Position numbers and translations under genes: made by a program. Source: Aristolochia californica (taxonomy: Eukaryota; Streptophyta; Magnoliopsida; Piperales; Aristolochiaceae). Taken from it: a stretch of DNA of 64,000 bases. Below the pieces are notes generated by a model. The model saw nothing but the letters and a program-made list of their open reading frames with translations, did not search any database and was not told the DNA's origin. Shown piece after piece: positions 46,801 through 55,635 of this stretch. The stretch lies in the NCBI GenBank assembly GCA_029961685.1, contig JARWKL010000013.1, forward strand, positions 27,620,922-27,684,921, written 5' to 3'. Each line of letters begins with the position of its first letter. The stretch's first letter is position 1.

Positions 46801-49800
46801 TCCAAAGATATTTATGATAGTACTTCTACCCATTCATCTGAAAAACTTCACATAGAGAGAGGAGGCTAGGAGTTGAGCTAGCTAAAGCTTGACCCCTTTC
46901 CTCTAATTCTTGTTAATACTTAAGCAACAAAAAACTATCAAGCCCCTTCTTTTATTTCTTCTTAATACTTTAAGTAACAAAGAACTATCTATACCCTTTG
47001 CATATAACTAAAACTATCAGCCCCCTTCTGCTAATTCTTCTTAATACTTTAAGTAACAAAAAACTATCTATACCCTTTGCATATAACTGTGAAGTAAAGA
47101 CAATAAATTATCTGACTGTTGTTTTATTAAGGGTAGTTTGGGAATTTCACTTTTGTAAAGCGATTGCCCTAGTTTTCTCTTTATATTTGGTGAGTGCTGC
47201 TATTAGGGTTTTATCATTGATCATGATCGATATGGAGCTGGAGTTGTAGCCCGAGAGAGATTAGAAAAACAAATCAATTGTAAGTGTGTGCAATTTCTCT
47301 TGTAAAATTCATCTTTATAGTGGATTACTGCAGGGGCGGAAGCCAGGACGTAGTTTCACCTTGAGGCGAACCTGTATAAATATCGTGTTTGATTTCTTGC
47401 TTGTTTTTCCTTTCTTCCGCGATTATTATTATTGCTCATTAGTTTGGAATTAGGGCGTCTAATTCCTAACATTCTCTTTATTTTATTAAATTTTCTCATA
47501 TTTTTTTCCTTATAAGCTGTCTTGATCTCTACTGTAACTTTGATTTCAAAAATACAATGATCAGTTGATGTTTGATATAGGAGCACTTATACTTGGTTTG
47601 CAGGTTGTTTACATAGGATTGCAGAAAAGGAATATTTCTCACTAATGTGTTCATATTAGATTTGCATATCTAAACCACAGTTTTAGTCCCACTTAATCCA
47701 GCCAGTTTTCTGGTTCTCCAAAAAATTGCATTTTAAGTTACTTGAGAGTTTGGCATTGCCTCCAAATTCAATCAACATTTTGTGGCGAGGTTTCATGGCA
47801 TTGGTCTGGACAGCTTTTAGGTAGCATTTTCTACTTCTTTTCTGATATCGTAAACAATTACAACTTCTTATGACATATGTTGATCATTAATATATTCCTG
47901 TTGTAGAAGATAGGGAAAAGCAAAAGAAGGAATATGTGCATGAAATTTTTTGTTGAGGTGTTTGACATGTTCCGTGACAGTTTAGAGTGCTTCACTTAAT
48001 GCCTTAATTGCACGTAGTCCTTGACTCCTTTTAGTTGTGGATGCTCTGGTGGTTGGACTCGATATGCTGCTCAAGAAATTTGGGCCCACAAATAAGGGTA
48101 AGCAGCGCTTATGTCTTATAACTAGTGCACAACATCCCACTAAAGAACCATATGAAGGAACCAAAGAAGATCAGATTGACACCATTTCTGCACAGATGAA
48201 AGCTCATGGCATGAGATTGGATTGCATAGTTGTAAGAGGAAAGCTTACTGGACCTGTGGATGAGAAGATAACAGATGAGAATGATCGATTATTGAATCGA
48301 TTTCCAAAGAAAACCAATGCAAAGGTGGTACATATTGAAAGCCCCGTCTCACTGTGTGGTGCACTTAGAACCCGAAATGTGTCTCCTGTTACCATTTTCA
48401 GGGGAGATCTTGAACTGACTCCTCTGATGAAGATTAAGGTGAGTCTTGTATTCTATTTATAAAAAAATAAAATTTAGAGAAAACTGAGACTTATGATTCT
48501 TGAGAAAAATGGGCTGTTTTTTTACAATTTATAACTCTATTGAAGAATGGAGGAAAAATATAATTTATAAGATATTTTTTATTGTCGAAGAGTAAAAATA
48601 CATGGAAATTCACACGTCTATTGTAGTAAAGGAATAGGAAAAAGATATGATACACATGCATTAAATTTGTGGCAGTTGCTTGGAAAAAGATATGACACAG
48701 GCATTAAATTTGTCACAGTTACTACTCCTGAATAAACTTGTCTTAGTGCCTTAGTTTAACTTCTTTTTCTGGTACAGGTCTGGGTATACAAGAAAACATC
48801 TTTGGAAAAACTACCCACCTTGAAGAAATATTCCGAGGAAGCCCCTCCAAGTGATAAATATGCTACTCATGAGATTAAGGTTGATTATGAGTACAAAAAT
48901 TTAGAAGATTCCAGTAAGGTGGTGTCTCCAGAGCAAAGAATCAAAGGTTATCGCTATGGTCCTCAAGTTGTTCCCATTTCATCTGCTGAATGGGAGGCTG
49001 TTAAGTTCAAACCAGAAAAAAGTGTGAAGCTATTAGGATTTACCAATGCTTCCAACATAATGAGGTGGGAATCTTCAGCAAAATATTTAAGCGATGAATA
49101 ATTTTTAGGAAAATGTTGAAAATAGATATAATTAAGATAGGACAGATTGCAAAACAAAAAGGATAATTTGCATTCCAAGAATCAGCAAGTTCCATTGCGT
49201 TCATGCTATTTCGGTTTTCTTGTTAATTATTGTGTTGATATAATGTAAAATTTTCCTATTAACTCAGGTTGTTTTTGTTAAACCATTTTATGATATCTTC
49301 TCAGTTCTTGAAAATGATTTTGCTATGGCCCATTTGTCTTTGTTTGAAGGCACCATTACATGAAAGATGTCAATGTTATGATTCCTGAACCTGGTAATGT
49401 GAAGGCCATTGTTGCTGTTTCTGCTGTGGCAAGAGCGATGAAGGACCTGAACAAGGTTGCACTCTTGCGTTGTGTTTGGAGACAAGGACAAGCTAATGTC
49501 AGTATAGGGGTATTGACACCCAATATATCCACCATGCCTAATGTGGTGAGTTCCGCCACTTGTGTTTTTTCATATTACTTCTACATGGTTTTCTGGTTTT
49601 CTGGAGATATCCAACTGATGCATCCATTATACATGTAAGATATGCAACTGATGGATCAATTATACTTTCATGACTCAAGCAGCCAGATTCTTTTTACCTC
49701 AATATACTTCCATTTGCGGAAGATGTTAGAGAGTTTCAATTCCCCTCCTTCAGCAACTTTCCATCATCATTGCAGCCAAATAAAGAGCAGCAAGCTGCAG

Positions 49801-52001
49801 TGGATAACTTGGTCACGTTGCTTGACCTAGCACCACCAGGCAAGGAGGAGGCGTTGCAGCCTGATCTAACACCTAATCCTGTCTTGGAGGTGAGAATTCT
49901 TTCTGGTCAGCTAAACTCAACCTTACCTGATGCTCACTTCTTGTGCGTTTATGAGTTCACTTAGATTCATAATAAGTATTAGCATTCCAAAAATATGGAT
50001 ATCTTCACTTTTTTCGACCTGAAGGGTGTGAATGGAGCATTTGCAGTTCATTTTCAGTGCATAATTTATAGTATTTTCAATATATTGTTCTTGCACCTGA
50101 AGGAAGTCATTCTAGTGAAGAAAAAGTGAAGCGCTTGTTTTTCTCTCTCAAGTGGCAAGGTGGAATACCTTCTCATTCTTGTTATTGTTTGACTTTCTTT
50201 GCTTATTTCAGATAGCAAAGAGAGCTCATATTTCCTAAATATTTCCATGTTAAAGAGGAAGATCCTGATATATATAGTAAATAAACTGTTTCATTAAGTT
50301 ACATGTTTTTTAGTAAATCCGTTCTTCTTTCTCTTGCACAATTGTTTATCCTATAAAGCATAGGAATACTAAGTTTGCAAGTTGTATACAAGTCAATGCC
50401 TTAGAATCTGCAGTAAAGATGTTTGGATTCTGTTATCTCAAATATACTCACCAATTTATTTAAACGACTTTTTTTTCATCCTGCTCTTATTTGTTGTGTT
50501 GGGTCAGTCTTTCAGAATAGAAGATAATGTAGGTGATTGCTTTGATGTATGAGGATCTTTTCTCGTTGATATGGTAAGCTAAACATATATTTGCTGTGTA
50601 TTTTGTTTCAGCGATTTTACGAGTTCCTAGAGTTAAAGTCCAAGCAACCGGATGCTGAGGTTCCACCACTTGACAGGACTCTCAAGCAGATAACTGAACC
50701 TGATCCAGAGTTATTTTCTCAAGGCAAATCTGTTTTAGATGAATTTTGTAACCAATTTGTCCTAAAGGAGAATCCGAAGGTCAGTACTGAGAACTTTCAA
50801 CCCAATGTGTTCTATGCAAGAAAAGGCTTCACCTCTTGGCTGCCTTTTGGGTCAATATCTAAGGGATACTGGATGTTTATCATATTCAAAGTTTTAATAT
50901 CACTTGGATGAAAAATTAATGTTATAGTTCTTATTTTCCTTGAGAGTGGGTGAAGTAGATCTGATTGTGTACCAAGGAAGAGAATGTTTTTCATGAAATG
51001 GTACCAACAAGGATATAGATTTGCAGGATGGGGTTGCACAATGTTTTTTCAGATGCGTTTGGAAATTCTTATCTGCCTATGGATACCAATCCTCTAAAGA
51101 CTGACATCTATGCAGATAAAGAAGTCAAATAGACGATTATGGAGAGAGAAATCTTCAACATCAAAAGAGAAAGGGGACCTTCAAAAGGATGGGCCAGAAA
51201 TTGAAAGTAAAGACATTACCAAAAGTTCTTTGACCAAAAATGTTGACAAAATCGGAGATGTGACTCCTGTTAAAGATTTTGAAGCCATGATGGCTCGCAG
51301 AGATAGCCAAATTTGGGTTAGCAAGGCCATCAAGGGTATGAAGATTTTCATTTATGACCTGTTGGAAAACTCCTACAAAGGAGATACTTATGACCAAGCA
51401 GTGGAATGTCTGACAGCCCTTCGAAGAGGTTGCATCCTTGAGCAGGTATTCTAGCTTTAAGAGTTTCTATGTTACAGTGAGGTGTAATGTTTTTTGGATT
51501 TGATAAATTATTCTTGAAGATTCATTTTATGGTATTTCATGAAGTGTTTAGATAGTTCAGGCTTCAGCTTGTTTAAGCCAATTCCAGACCACTATTTAAA
51601 TGCAGCAATAAAATATTTCCCATTTTTCCCCCCTAATTTATTCTGTGCCATTATATCAAAATTATTGGTTATTATCCATGGGAAAAACTGTTCTTATGGT
51701 TTTTTCATGTTGTGAATTATTAGGAACCAGAAGAGTTCAACCAGTTCATGCAATATATCTATAAAAAATGCAAGGAAAATGATCTCAACGATTTCTGGAA
51801 GCTGCTTACAATTAAACAGATCACACTGATCAGCAAAAAGGAGGCTGAGGACAGGTTTACTCAATTTTAACTTAATCCATGTTTTCTCATGCACGCCTGT
51901 ATTTGTTTGTTCATTTTCCCGTCTTTTATTGCTTTTGAAGCAGTACTGTGGAAGAGGATGAAGCCAAAAGTTTCCTAGTTAAAACTGAGGCCGGTGATTG
52001 A
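31888..52001 (+). CDS. KU80: ATP-dependent DNA helicase II subunit Ku80 (XRCC5), 12 coding exons
   Basis: Ku80 pairs with Ku70 to form the ring that binds DNA ends in non-homologous end joining and protects telomeres. Exons: 31888-31902, 32342-32434, 38630-38681, 42930-43061, 48035-48438, 48778-49064, 49350-49545, 49683-49889, 50612-50779, 51116-51445, 51724-51854 and 51944-52001. All junctions are GT-AG and in phase, giving 690 residues (Arabidopsis about 680). The vWA-like N-terminal domain carries EALLLLIDVSPPMHRLLPEV, DEVGIVLFGTEETDNELTAE and QRLCLITSAQHPTKEPYEGT. The Ku beta-barrel core (about 230-500) carries VWVYKKT, RIKGYRYGPQVVPIS, LLGFTNASNIMRHHYMKDV and VALLRCVWRQGQANVSIGVL. The helical C-terminal part (about 520-690) ends FLVKTEAGD. 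Introns 2, 3 and 4 are 6.2, 4.2 and 5.0 kb and full of retroelements; the other eight are 89-722 nt. No coding damage was seen. Confidence 0.95.
32502..32667 (-). mobile_element. Left (3') end of a Ty1/copia element in Ku80 intron 2
   Basis: The purine-rich stretch ending GCTGCGATGAGCAG (32502-32590) matches the right LTR at about 38117-38210, with its GAAGAGAAATAAG(A/G)(A/G)GGAAGA run. Between 32640 and 32667 the minus strand reads GTGTTACAATTAAACATAATG, resembling the copia reverse transcriptase phrase VYTIKHN. So the 3' half of pol and most of the 3' LTR are missing. Confidence 0.65.
32668..32926 (-). mobile_element. Complete 259-bp miniature LTR retrotransposon, family S, inside a copia element
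   Basis: Two 95-bp LTRs (32668-32762 and 32832-32926) differ at about five positions, and both start TGTCAAGAGG and end CTCTGACA. The 69-bp internal part, read on the minus strand, begins at the right LTR edge with TGGTATCAGAGCCAGG (tRNA-Met primer-binding site). It contains CGCCTTCGAATCCCGCGGGG and ends in the purine tract AAGGGGCGGGGTGGG at the other LTR. A perfect 5-bp target duplication ATGAC flanks it (32663-32667 and 32927-32931). It is homologous over both LTR and internal parts to the element at 9819-10069. Confidence 0.93.
32958..35420 (+). mobile_element. 5'-truncated L1-type LINE in Ku80 intron 2
   Basis: A non-LTR retrotransposon fragment in the sense direction of Ku80. It starts inside the reverse transcriptase and ends in a 16-base A tail (35405-35420). 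A perfect 17-bp target duplication CAACCACATCTGTAGGA flanks it (32941-32957 and 35421-35437). The target is the minus-strand copia element, so the LINE is younger than that. Confidence 0.95.
32975..35380 (+). pseudogene. LINE reverse transcriptase/RNase H reading frame, broken
   Basis: Reverse transcriptase motifs ALKIDLEKAFDRVNW, RQGDPLSPLLFNIVAE and the catalytic QYADDTIIFG (about 33300) are present. After a stop at 33381 come the thumb-like AKYLGLSLFHGR and KAGRLTLLKSCIAGIPNYAL. A zf-RVT-like CPFCHSEDESTSHTLLQC ends near 34557. The RNase H part carries KLNFDGSSLGNPGIAGFGGV (about 34950), AELHGLLNGL and IEGDSKVVIG. Disablements are stops at about 33381, 34557, 34914 and 35173 and frameshifts at about 34080-34160 and at the C run 34403-34410. 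It is not functional. Confidence 0.92.
35421..38423 (-). mobile_element. Ty1/copia element, main part, antisense in Ku80 intron 2
   Basis: Minus-strand order is: 5' LTR at about 38117-38423, then the primer-binding site TGGTATCTTAGC (about 38105-38116). A gag zinc-knuckle remnant follows (about 37290-37330, CTGQSNHNSDKCWNKF). A protease region SPWVIYFKALIHMSSV (about 37015-37060) has lost the DSG triad. The integrase zinc-binding stretch ECRSCQLGKHHGSSFP is at about 36620-36680. The start of the reverse transcriptase (AMDDEMKAF, then a stop, then TQQTWKLVDPPTDVV) is at 35421-35495. It continues to the left of the LINE and is cut again by the 259-bp element. LTR ends are approximate. A long A run at about 36138-36160 may be a further small insertion. 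Confidence 0.8.
39067..39386 (+). mobile_element. Miniature LTR element, family U, in Ku80 intron 3
   Basis: Two diverged direct repeats, 39067-39192 (126 bp) and 39264-39386 (123 bp), both end in AATCTTAACA. The left one is followed at once by TGGTGTTAGAGCTAGG, a degenerate tRNA-Met primer-binding site. The internal part is about 71 bp and ends in GATGTGAGACGGGG, a purine-rich tract. No clear target duplication was found. It is older than the family-S elements by LTR divergence. Confidence 0.75.
40142..41750 (-). mobile_element. Triple-LTR array of a family-T miniature element, with a nested solo LTR
   Basis: Three related LTRs lie in one orientation: 40142-40258, 40369-40487 and 41631-41750 (117-120 bp). 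Each ends in CTTAGCA, CTCAACA or CTTAACA. Two internal segments lie between them. The first (40259-40368) ends in GATTTGATACCA, the reverse complement of the tRNA-Met primer-binding site. The second (40488-41630) has the same start and end but is split by the solo LTR at 40563-41611. Flanks TACTT (40137-40141) and TACTC (41751-41755) fit a single target duplication around the whole array. So this is one insertion enlarged by unequal recombination or tandem integration. Confidence 0.87.
40563..41611. mobile_element. 1,049-bp solo LTR of a larger LTR retrotransposon, GC-rich
   Basis: Starts TGTCACGAGG and ends CCGTCTCA, flanked by a perfect 5-bp duplication CTGGG (40558-40562 and 41612-41616). 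Its second half (about 41130-41600) is strikingly GC-rich in an AT-rich intron and is open in several frames at once. None of these frames carries a protein motif, so they are not called as genes. The TGTCACGA start is common among plant Ty3/gypsy LTRs, but no internal domain remains to prove the class. Confidence 0.82.
44097..44209 (-). mobile_element. Family-T LTR, probably solo
   Basis: A 113-bp sequence begins TGTTTCCTTAAGTCC and ends CGCACTTAACA, with AAATGTCTAGCC and AATGAGGGACT in the family-T positions. No matching flanking 5-mers were found, so it may be truncated or old. Confidence 0.55.
45030..45740 (+). pseudogene. Ty1/copia RNase H and pol end, interrupted by a family-T solo LTR
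   Basis: The plus strand gives the typical copia C-terminal order: HLEAVYRILRDLKGAPGKGL (about 45052-45110), LEIKGFSDYY, then FIGGNLVSWRRKK across the LTR insertion. After it come ELLWVKSLKVKFFDNKK (about 45435), DNHATVFIANLA (about 45503) and the closing YSPACGGVLN-like end next to a 3' LTR starting near 45735. Stops and small shifts break it. It is in Ku80 intron 4, sense to Ku80, and unrelated in orientation to the intron-2 copia. Confidence 0.82.
45221..45337 (-). mobile_element. Family-T solo LTR, 117 bp, with perfect target duplication
   Basis: Begins TGTGAAGTTGGG and ends CCTTAACA. It is flanked by GGAGG on both sides (45216-45220 and 45338-45342). Deleting it and one GGAGG restores the copia reading FIGGNLVSWRRKK, so both ends are exact. 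Confidence 0.92.
46047..46471. repeat. Three-copy tandem repeat, units of about 137-145 bp
   Basis: Units start with GTTTCACTTAA at 46047, 46192 and 46329. Each contains GGTTAGGGGT(C/T)(A/G)ATTA or a variant, then CTCTAATG(G/A)GA(T/C)TGCC and a pyrimidine-rich tail ending CAATTCT(A/G)TAGC. A partial unit is recognisable at about 45815-45880. They lie downstream of the copia 3' end, so are likely subrepeats of its LTR. Confidence 0.85.
46942..47100. repeat. Two-copy tandem repeat, 79-bp period
   Basis: TTCTTAATACTTTAAGTAAC and the following ACTATCTATACCCTTTGCAT recur at a spacing of 79 bases (46961 and 47040). A third diverged, shorter unit lies just upstream. In Ku80 intron 4. Confidence 0.8.
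47117..47471 (+). mobile_element. Possible solo LTR in Ku80 intron 4
   Basis: Starts TGTTGTTTTATTAAGG and ends CTAATTCCTAACA. It contains a TATA-like CTTTATATTTGG and a GGACGTAGTTTCACC stretch resembling the R/U5 part of plant copia LTRs. No target duplication was seen; boundaries are tentative. Confidence 0.35.
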
Positions 52002-53576
52002 AGTCAATATCCTTTGGATGTTCCTTGATCTTGACAGAGTTTCTCCTATATGGTAGATTCTTGCTTTTTGCTTGAGATGAGCTTGAAACATGAGATGATC
52101 CTCACAAGTATGATTTATTAGGCCCCTCTGTCTGTCTTGCTGTAGGCAAAACATTTTGTATATCAAATGATGAGGCACAGTTTCCTTTTGGTTCTGACAT
52201 GATGCCATTGTCCGAGGGAGTGCAGTTCCCCTTTATGTAGCTGCCATGTGCTTCTTGTAAATTTCCTCAACTAAAATATATTTTCGGGGTGTTAATTTGG
52301 TATGTACATCCATATGCTGTAGATTTTATAATTTAAGTGCAACATAATGTCTGCTCATGCACGCCAAATCCCATTATGCAGTCCGATGTGGCTACAAGGG
52401 ATGAGGCTTTCTTCATGGTCTGCTTTGAAAGCTACATTTCAAAAAAAAAAAAAAACGAAGATAAACTGAATGGTTTGATGTACAAACTATTTAAGATAAA
52501 GACTGTTTGCTGGGGCAATTGGATCTGGAACAATTTTGTACACAATCTTTTATCTAGAGTATGTTCATGTGAATGGATGGGATAAATCCTAACAAGATCT
52601 GCATATTGATTGTTTCGAGACATTATTGTAATCTGTTTAGTACCTTTTTATATACTTGAACATCTGTATCATTTCTTGCTAATATATGAACTCTGAAGTA
52701 CATTCTGAGCCATTTCATGATTCTTTAAGTTCAATTACACCTTTATTGCACATCCTTTGGGGGTTTCTTAGCAGAACTGTTTGCTTGTTGTCATCCAAGG
52801 CGTGTGAGATGATTACTTGTTTCTAATTCATTTTGGATTCTTAGACATTTGAGGTTGCAATGCCCTGAGCACCCATGTATGTTTTCATGTGATTTTGATA
52901 TTCTATTTCAAAGAAATTTTTTAGCTATTTGTCGTCATTTTGGTGAATGGTGATTTATATTGGATTTGTGTTTTCTAGAGAGTTCCCTTTTCCTCTTTAG
53001 GGTCCTTACTACCTGGTTTCCCCCTTATATGAATGAATTTGTTTTAGTAACCTCTCCTTCCTTGTATGGACATGGGCCACTTTGGGTATGTTATCATTGG
53101 TCTAGAGATATATTACAAAACATCATGATTGTTCTAATTCTAAGAAAATAAATAAAAATTATCATAAAAATAACCTCTCATAAAGTTTTTTGATTCAATT
53201 TGGCTGAAAAATGTTTCCTAGAAAATTATATAATTTTTCTGATAAGAATTTCCAACTAAAAAAATGTTTCCAGGAAAGAGTAAGCACTAATGATCCCTAA
53301 AAACAAATTTCAACTAGAAATATCTTTCTAGAACACTAATGGAGCCTGTTAAATCACCCAAAGTCCCGTGCATTCAGAAACTCCCATGAAAGCTATTTCT
53401 GAATTAACGAGATTTACATTTCAAAGTAGGCACCAAACATACTCCAGAGGAAGGCTACCTTCAGGATCAAAACTCCTCTCCGCACATACAGAAACCTGAG
53501 TAAAACTCACTGCAAAAACTTGAAACTTCCACTGATCACTCTCCAACAGCCAGTTTGGACTGTCAAAGCACAAGTT
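52002..53576. other. Intergenic between convergent Ku80 and FKBP genes
   Basis: Holds the 3' UTRs of both genes. An A16 run lies at about 52440. No other gene was recognised. Confidence 0.5.
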
Positions 53577-54206
53577 TCATTGGACATCTACCAACTCCAC
53601 ATCGAAAGCAAGCCAGGAATTCGAAGGTATCATTCCCACTCCTTTAGAACCATAGCTGCAGCATATGCAAAAAACAACCGCAGTAATGAAAGGAATTTCA
53701 TGGAAATAAAAGTCGACATTACAAGACGCCCCTTCGCGTAAAGCAGGTGCGTCCGCATGTCGTGAGGAAAACAAAGAGACATCCCTTCACGCTAAAATTA
53801 TCGGAATTAAGGGCTCAAGGTGCTTACCCCATAGATGGTGGGATGGTTAAGCGTCTTTTATCACCAACTCGCATTCCTGCAGACATAATGCATCAGCATA
53901 AGTTAACTTTCTGCTAAAAATAAAGGAGAACAAAGTTCTTATGGATCCAGTGAATATACTGGTAGTAAAGTCAAGCACCTTCGACACCAACATCCCATCC
54001 CTTAATAACTTCTCCAATGCCTGCATCAAATAATTCAATCATAAAGAATCTAGTACTATATTGGCTTTTAAAATAACATAAATGGATGGGTCAAGTTCAA
54101 ATTCATGAATAAGAACGGTACCTAGCCGAAACTTGAAGGGTTTTCCAGAAATATTGGAATCAAAGATTTTCCCATTCTTTAACTTGCCGATGTAGCGAAC
54201 AAAGAC

Positions 54207-54754
54207 CTGAAAAAAACAATTACATGAAATACAACTTCAGTGAGAACAGTGTCACATGAACTAGTTAGAGCAAAATTTAAACACAACCTATGACCAATTT
54301 GAGTGGGGTTACCCGGTAAGATAAAATCAGCTGGATCAGTGCCACACCCAGTTTAATTGGTGTGAATTGTAAATAACTTAACATATGAAAAATAGAAACT
54401 GAAAGACATCCCATTGAGTACTTATTTTAATTGTTTAAACAAAAGATTGTAGTTGAATTAGTCCACCCATAAATGCCAGTTGAACCACTTGATCTAGCAG
54501 AGGCTCTCAGAGGTTTCTAAAACACAGTCATACAGGGTATAAATCTGCTTGGGAGGGCTGGGACCAAGCAAAATACATCCAACCAGGCAGCCCAGTCCAG
54601 ATACTAAGAGAGGAGTGCAAGTACCATAAGGGGTACCACCCAGAATGCCTCTTACGGGGACCAAAGCTGCACCAATTTAGGATTTTCTTTCAAATAACAT
54701 AGAGTTCAAGTTGTTTAAAGGGTATCATACAGAGGAACAAAGAAATAGACTTGC
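54207..54754 (-). other. GC-AG intron in the FKBP gene
   Basis: Donor AAG|GCAAGT, acceptor TTTTTTTCAG|GTC. Joining gives [13 protein letters not shown], the expected family sequence. The nearest GT donor would break the frame. Confidence 0.8.
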
Positions 54755-54841
54755 CTTCTTTCCAGGCGATGCTCTTTTGCCATCAGGCTTTCCAATTGAT
54801 AGCTCCTCAACAACCATGCCGTTTGAGTAAGTCCTTTTTTT

Positions 54842-54844
54842 TTA
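54842..54844 (-). other. In-frame TAA separating chaperone and isomerase parts of the FKBP gene
   Basis: The minus strand reads CAG CCT TAA followed by a run in which A9 continues into GG ACT TAC. The frame after the stop is the correct FKBP frame, so this is a nonsense change, not a frameshift. A wrong count in the A run would not remove the stop, because TAA lies at its start. Confidence 0.85.
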
Positions 54845-55522
54845 AGGCTGTACTTTCAATTTCTGATCTTCAATCTTCTTCACAGGTTCCTTTTTACTTT
54901 CTGCCCGTTCTCTAGGTTCTGTGCTCTCTACACCTGCATCGCCATTATTACTTTTACTCTTCTTCTTCTTCCTTTTTCCTTCCACTATTTTAGCTTCAGC
55001 ACTAGTGTCAGCACCTTTCTCCACATCATTTAATGTATCATCCTTAGCCTTTTGAATTTTATCAGTACTCGGCATCTTACTATTCTTTTCATCCATAACC
55101 TTTTCCTTAAGTGTGTCTACAGATAAATCTTCCCCATGTTCAAGAGATTTTCCCTTCCTAGCTTTTTGTTTCTTTTTCTTCTTTGCTTTCCCTTCTCTTT
55201 CAGCTTTACTCCTGTCAGACTGCAGCAGGGAATCAACCTGCTCACTAGTCTCCCTGAACATAATAAGAGTCATATAAGATATGTCACTATGCAGGCAGAA
55301 AGAGTAAGACCATGACCAAACTGAAATGTTTTTTAGAAATTCTAGTAACACTTGTTGATGAATGACTATAGTAATATTTTTCCTTTTTTTTCTACCAATG
55401 TTGTTTTTTTTTTTTTTTACCACTGTTGTAAGACCGATATTTTGAATTTTCCCCAAAAAAATGTCACTCTTTCAAATAGGACACTAAAATCAAATAAGAA
55501 CAGTAGTAAATGCAATCTTTCA

Positions 55523-55635
55523 TGAATTGGGCCTCTGGCACAATGGCCAGAGGGTAGGTTTTTAGTCTGAATTCTTGGGTTCAAGTCTCGGTAAGGGAAA
55601 AGGGTGTATTGTGCATGTAGAATCAACGTTTCAAC
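55523..55635 (+). mobile_element. tRNA-derived SINE-like fragment in FKBP intron 5
   Basis: GGCCTCTGGCACAATGGCCA (from 55530) resembles a Pol III A box. GGGTTCAAGTCTCGG (from about 55578) is a good B box some 30 bases later. An A-rich stretch AAAAAGAAAAAAAG follows at about 55635-55648. This layout is that of a plant SINE head. No target duplication was established. Confidence 0.5.
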
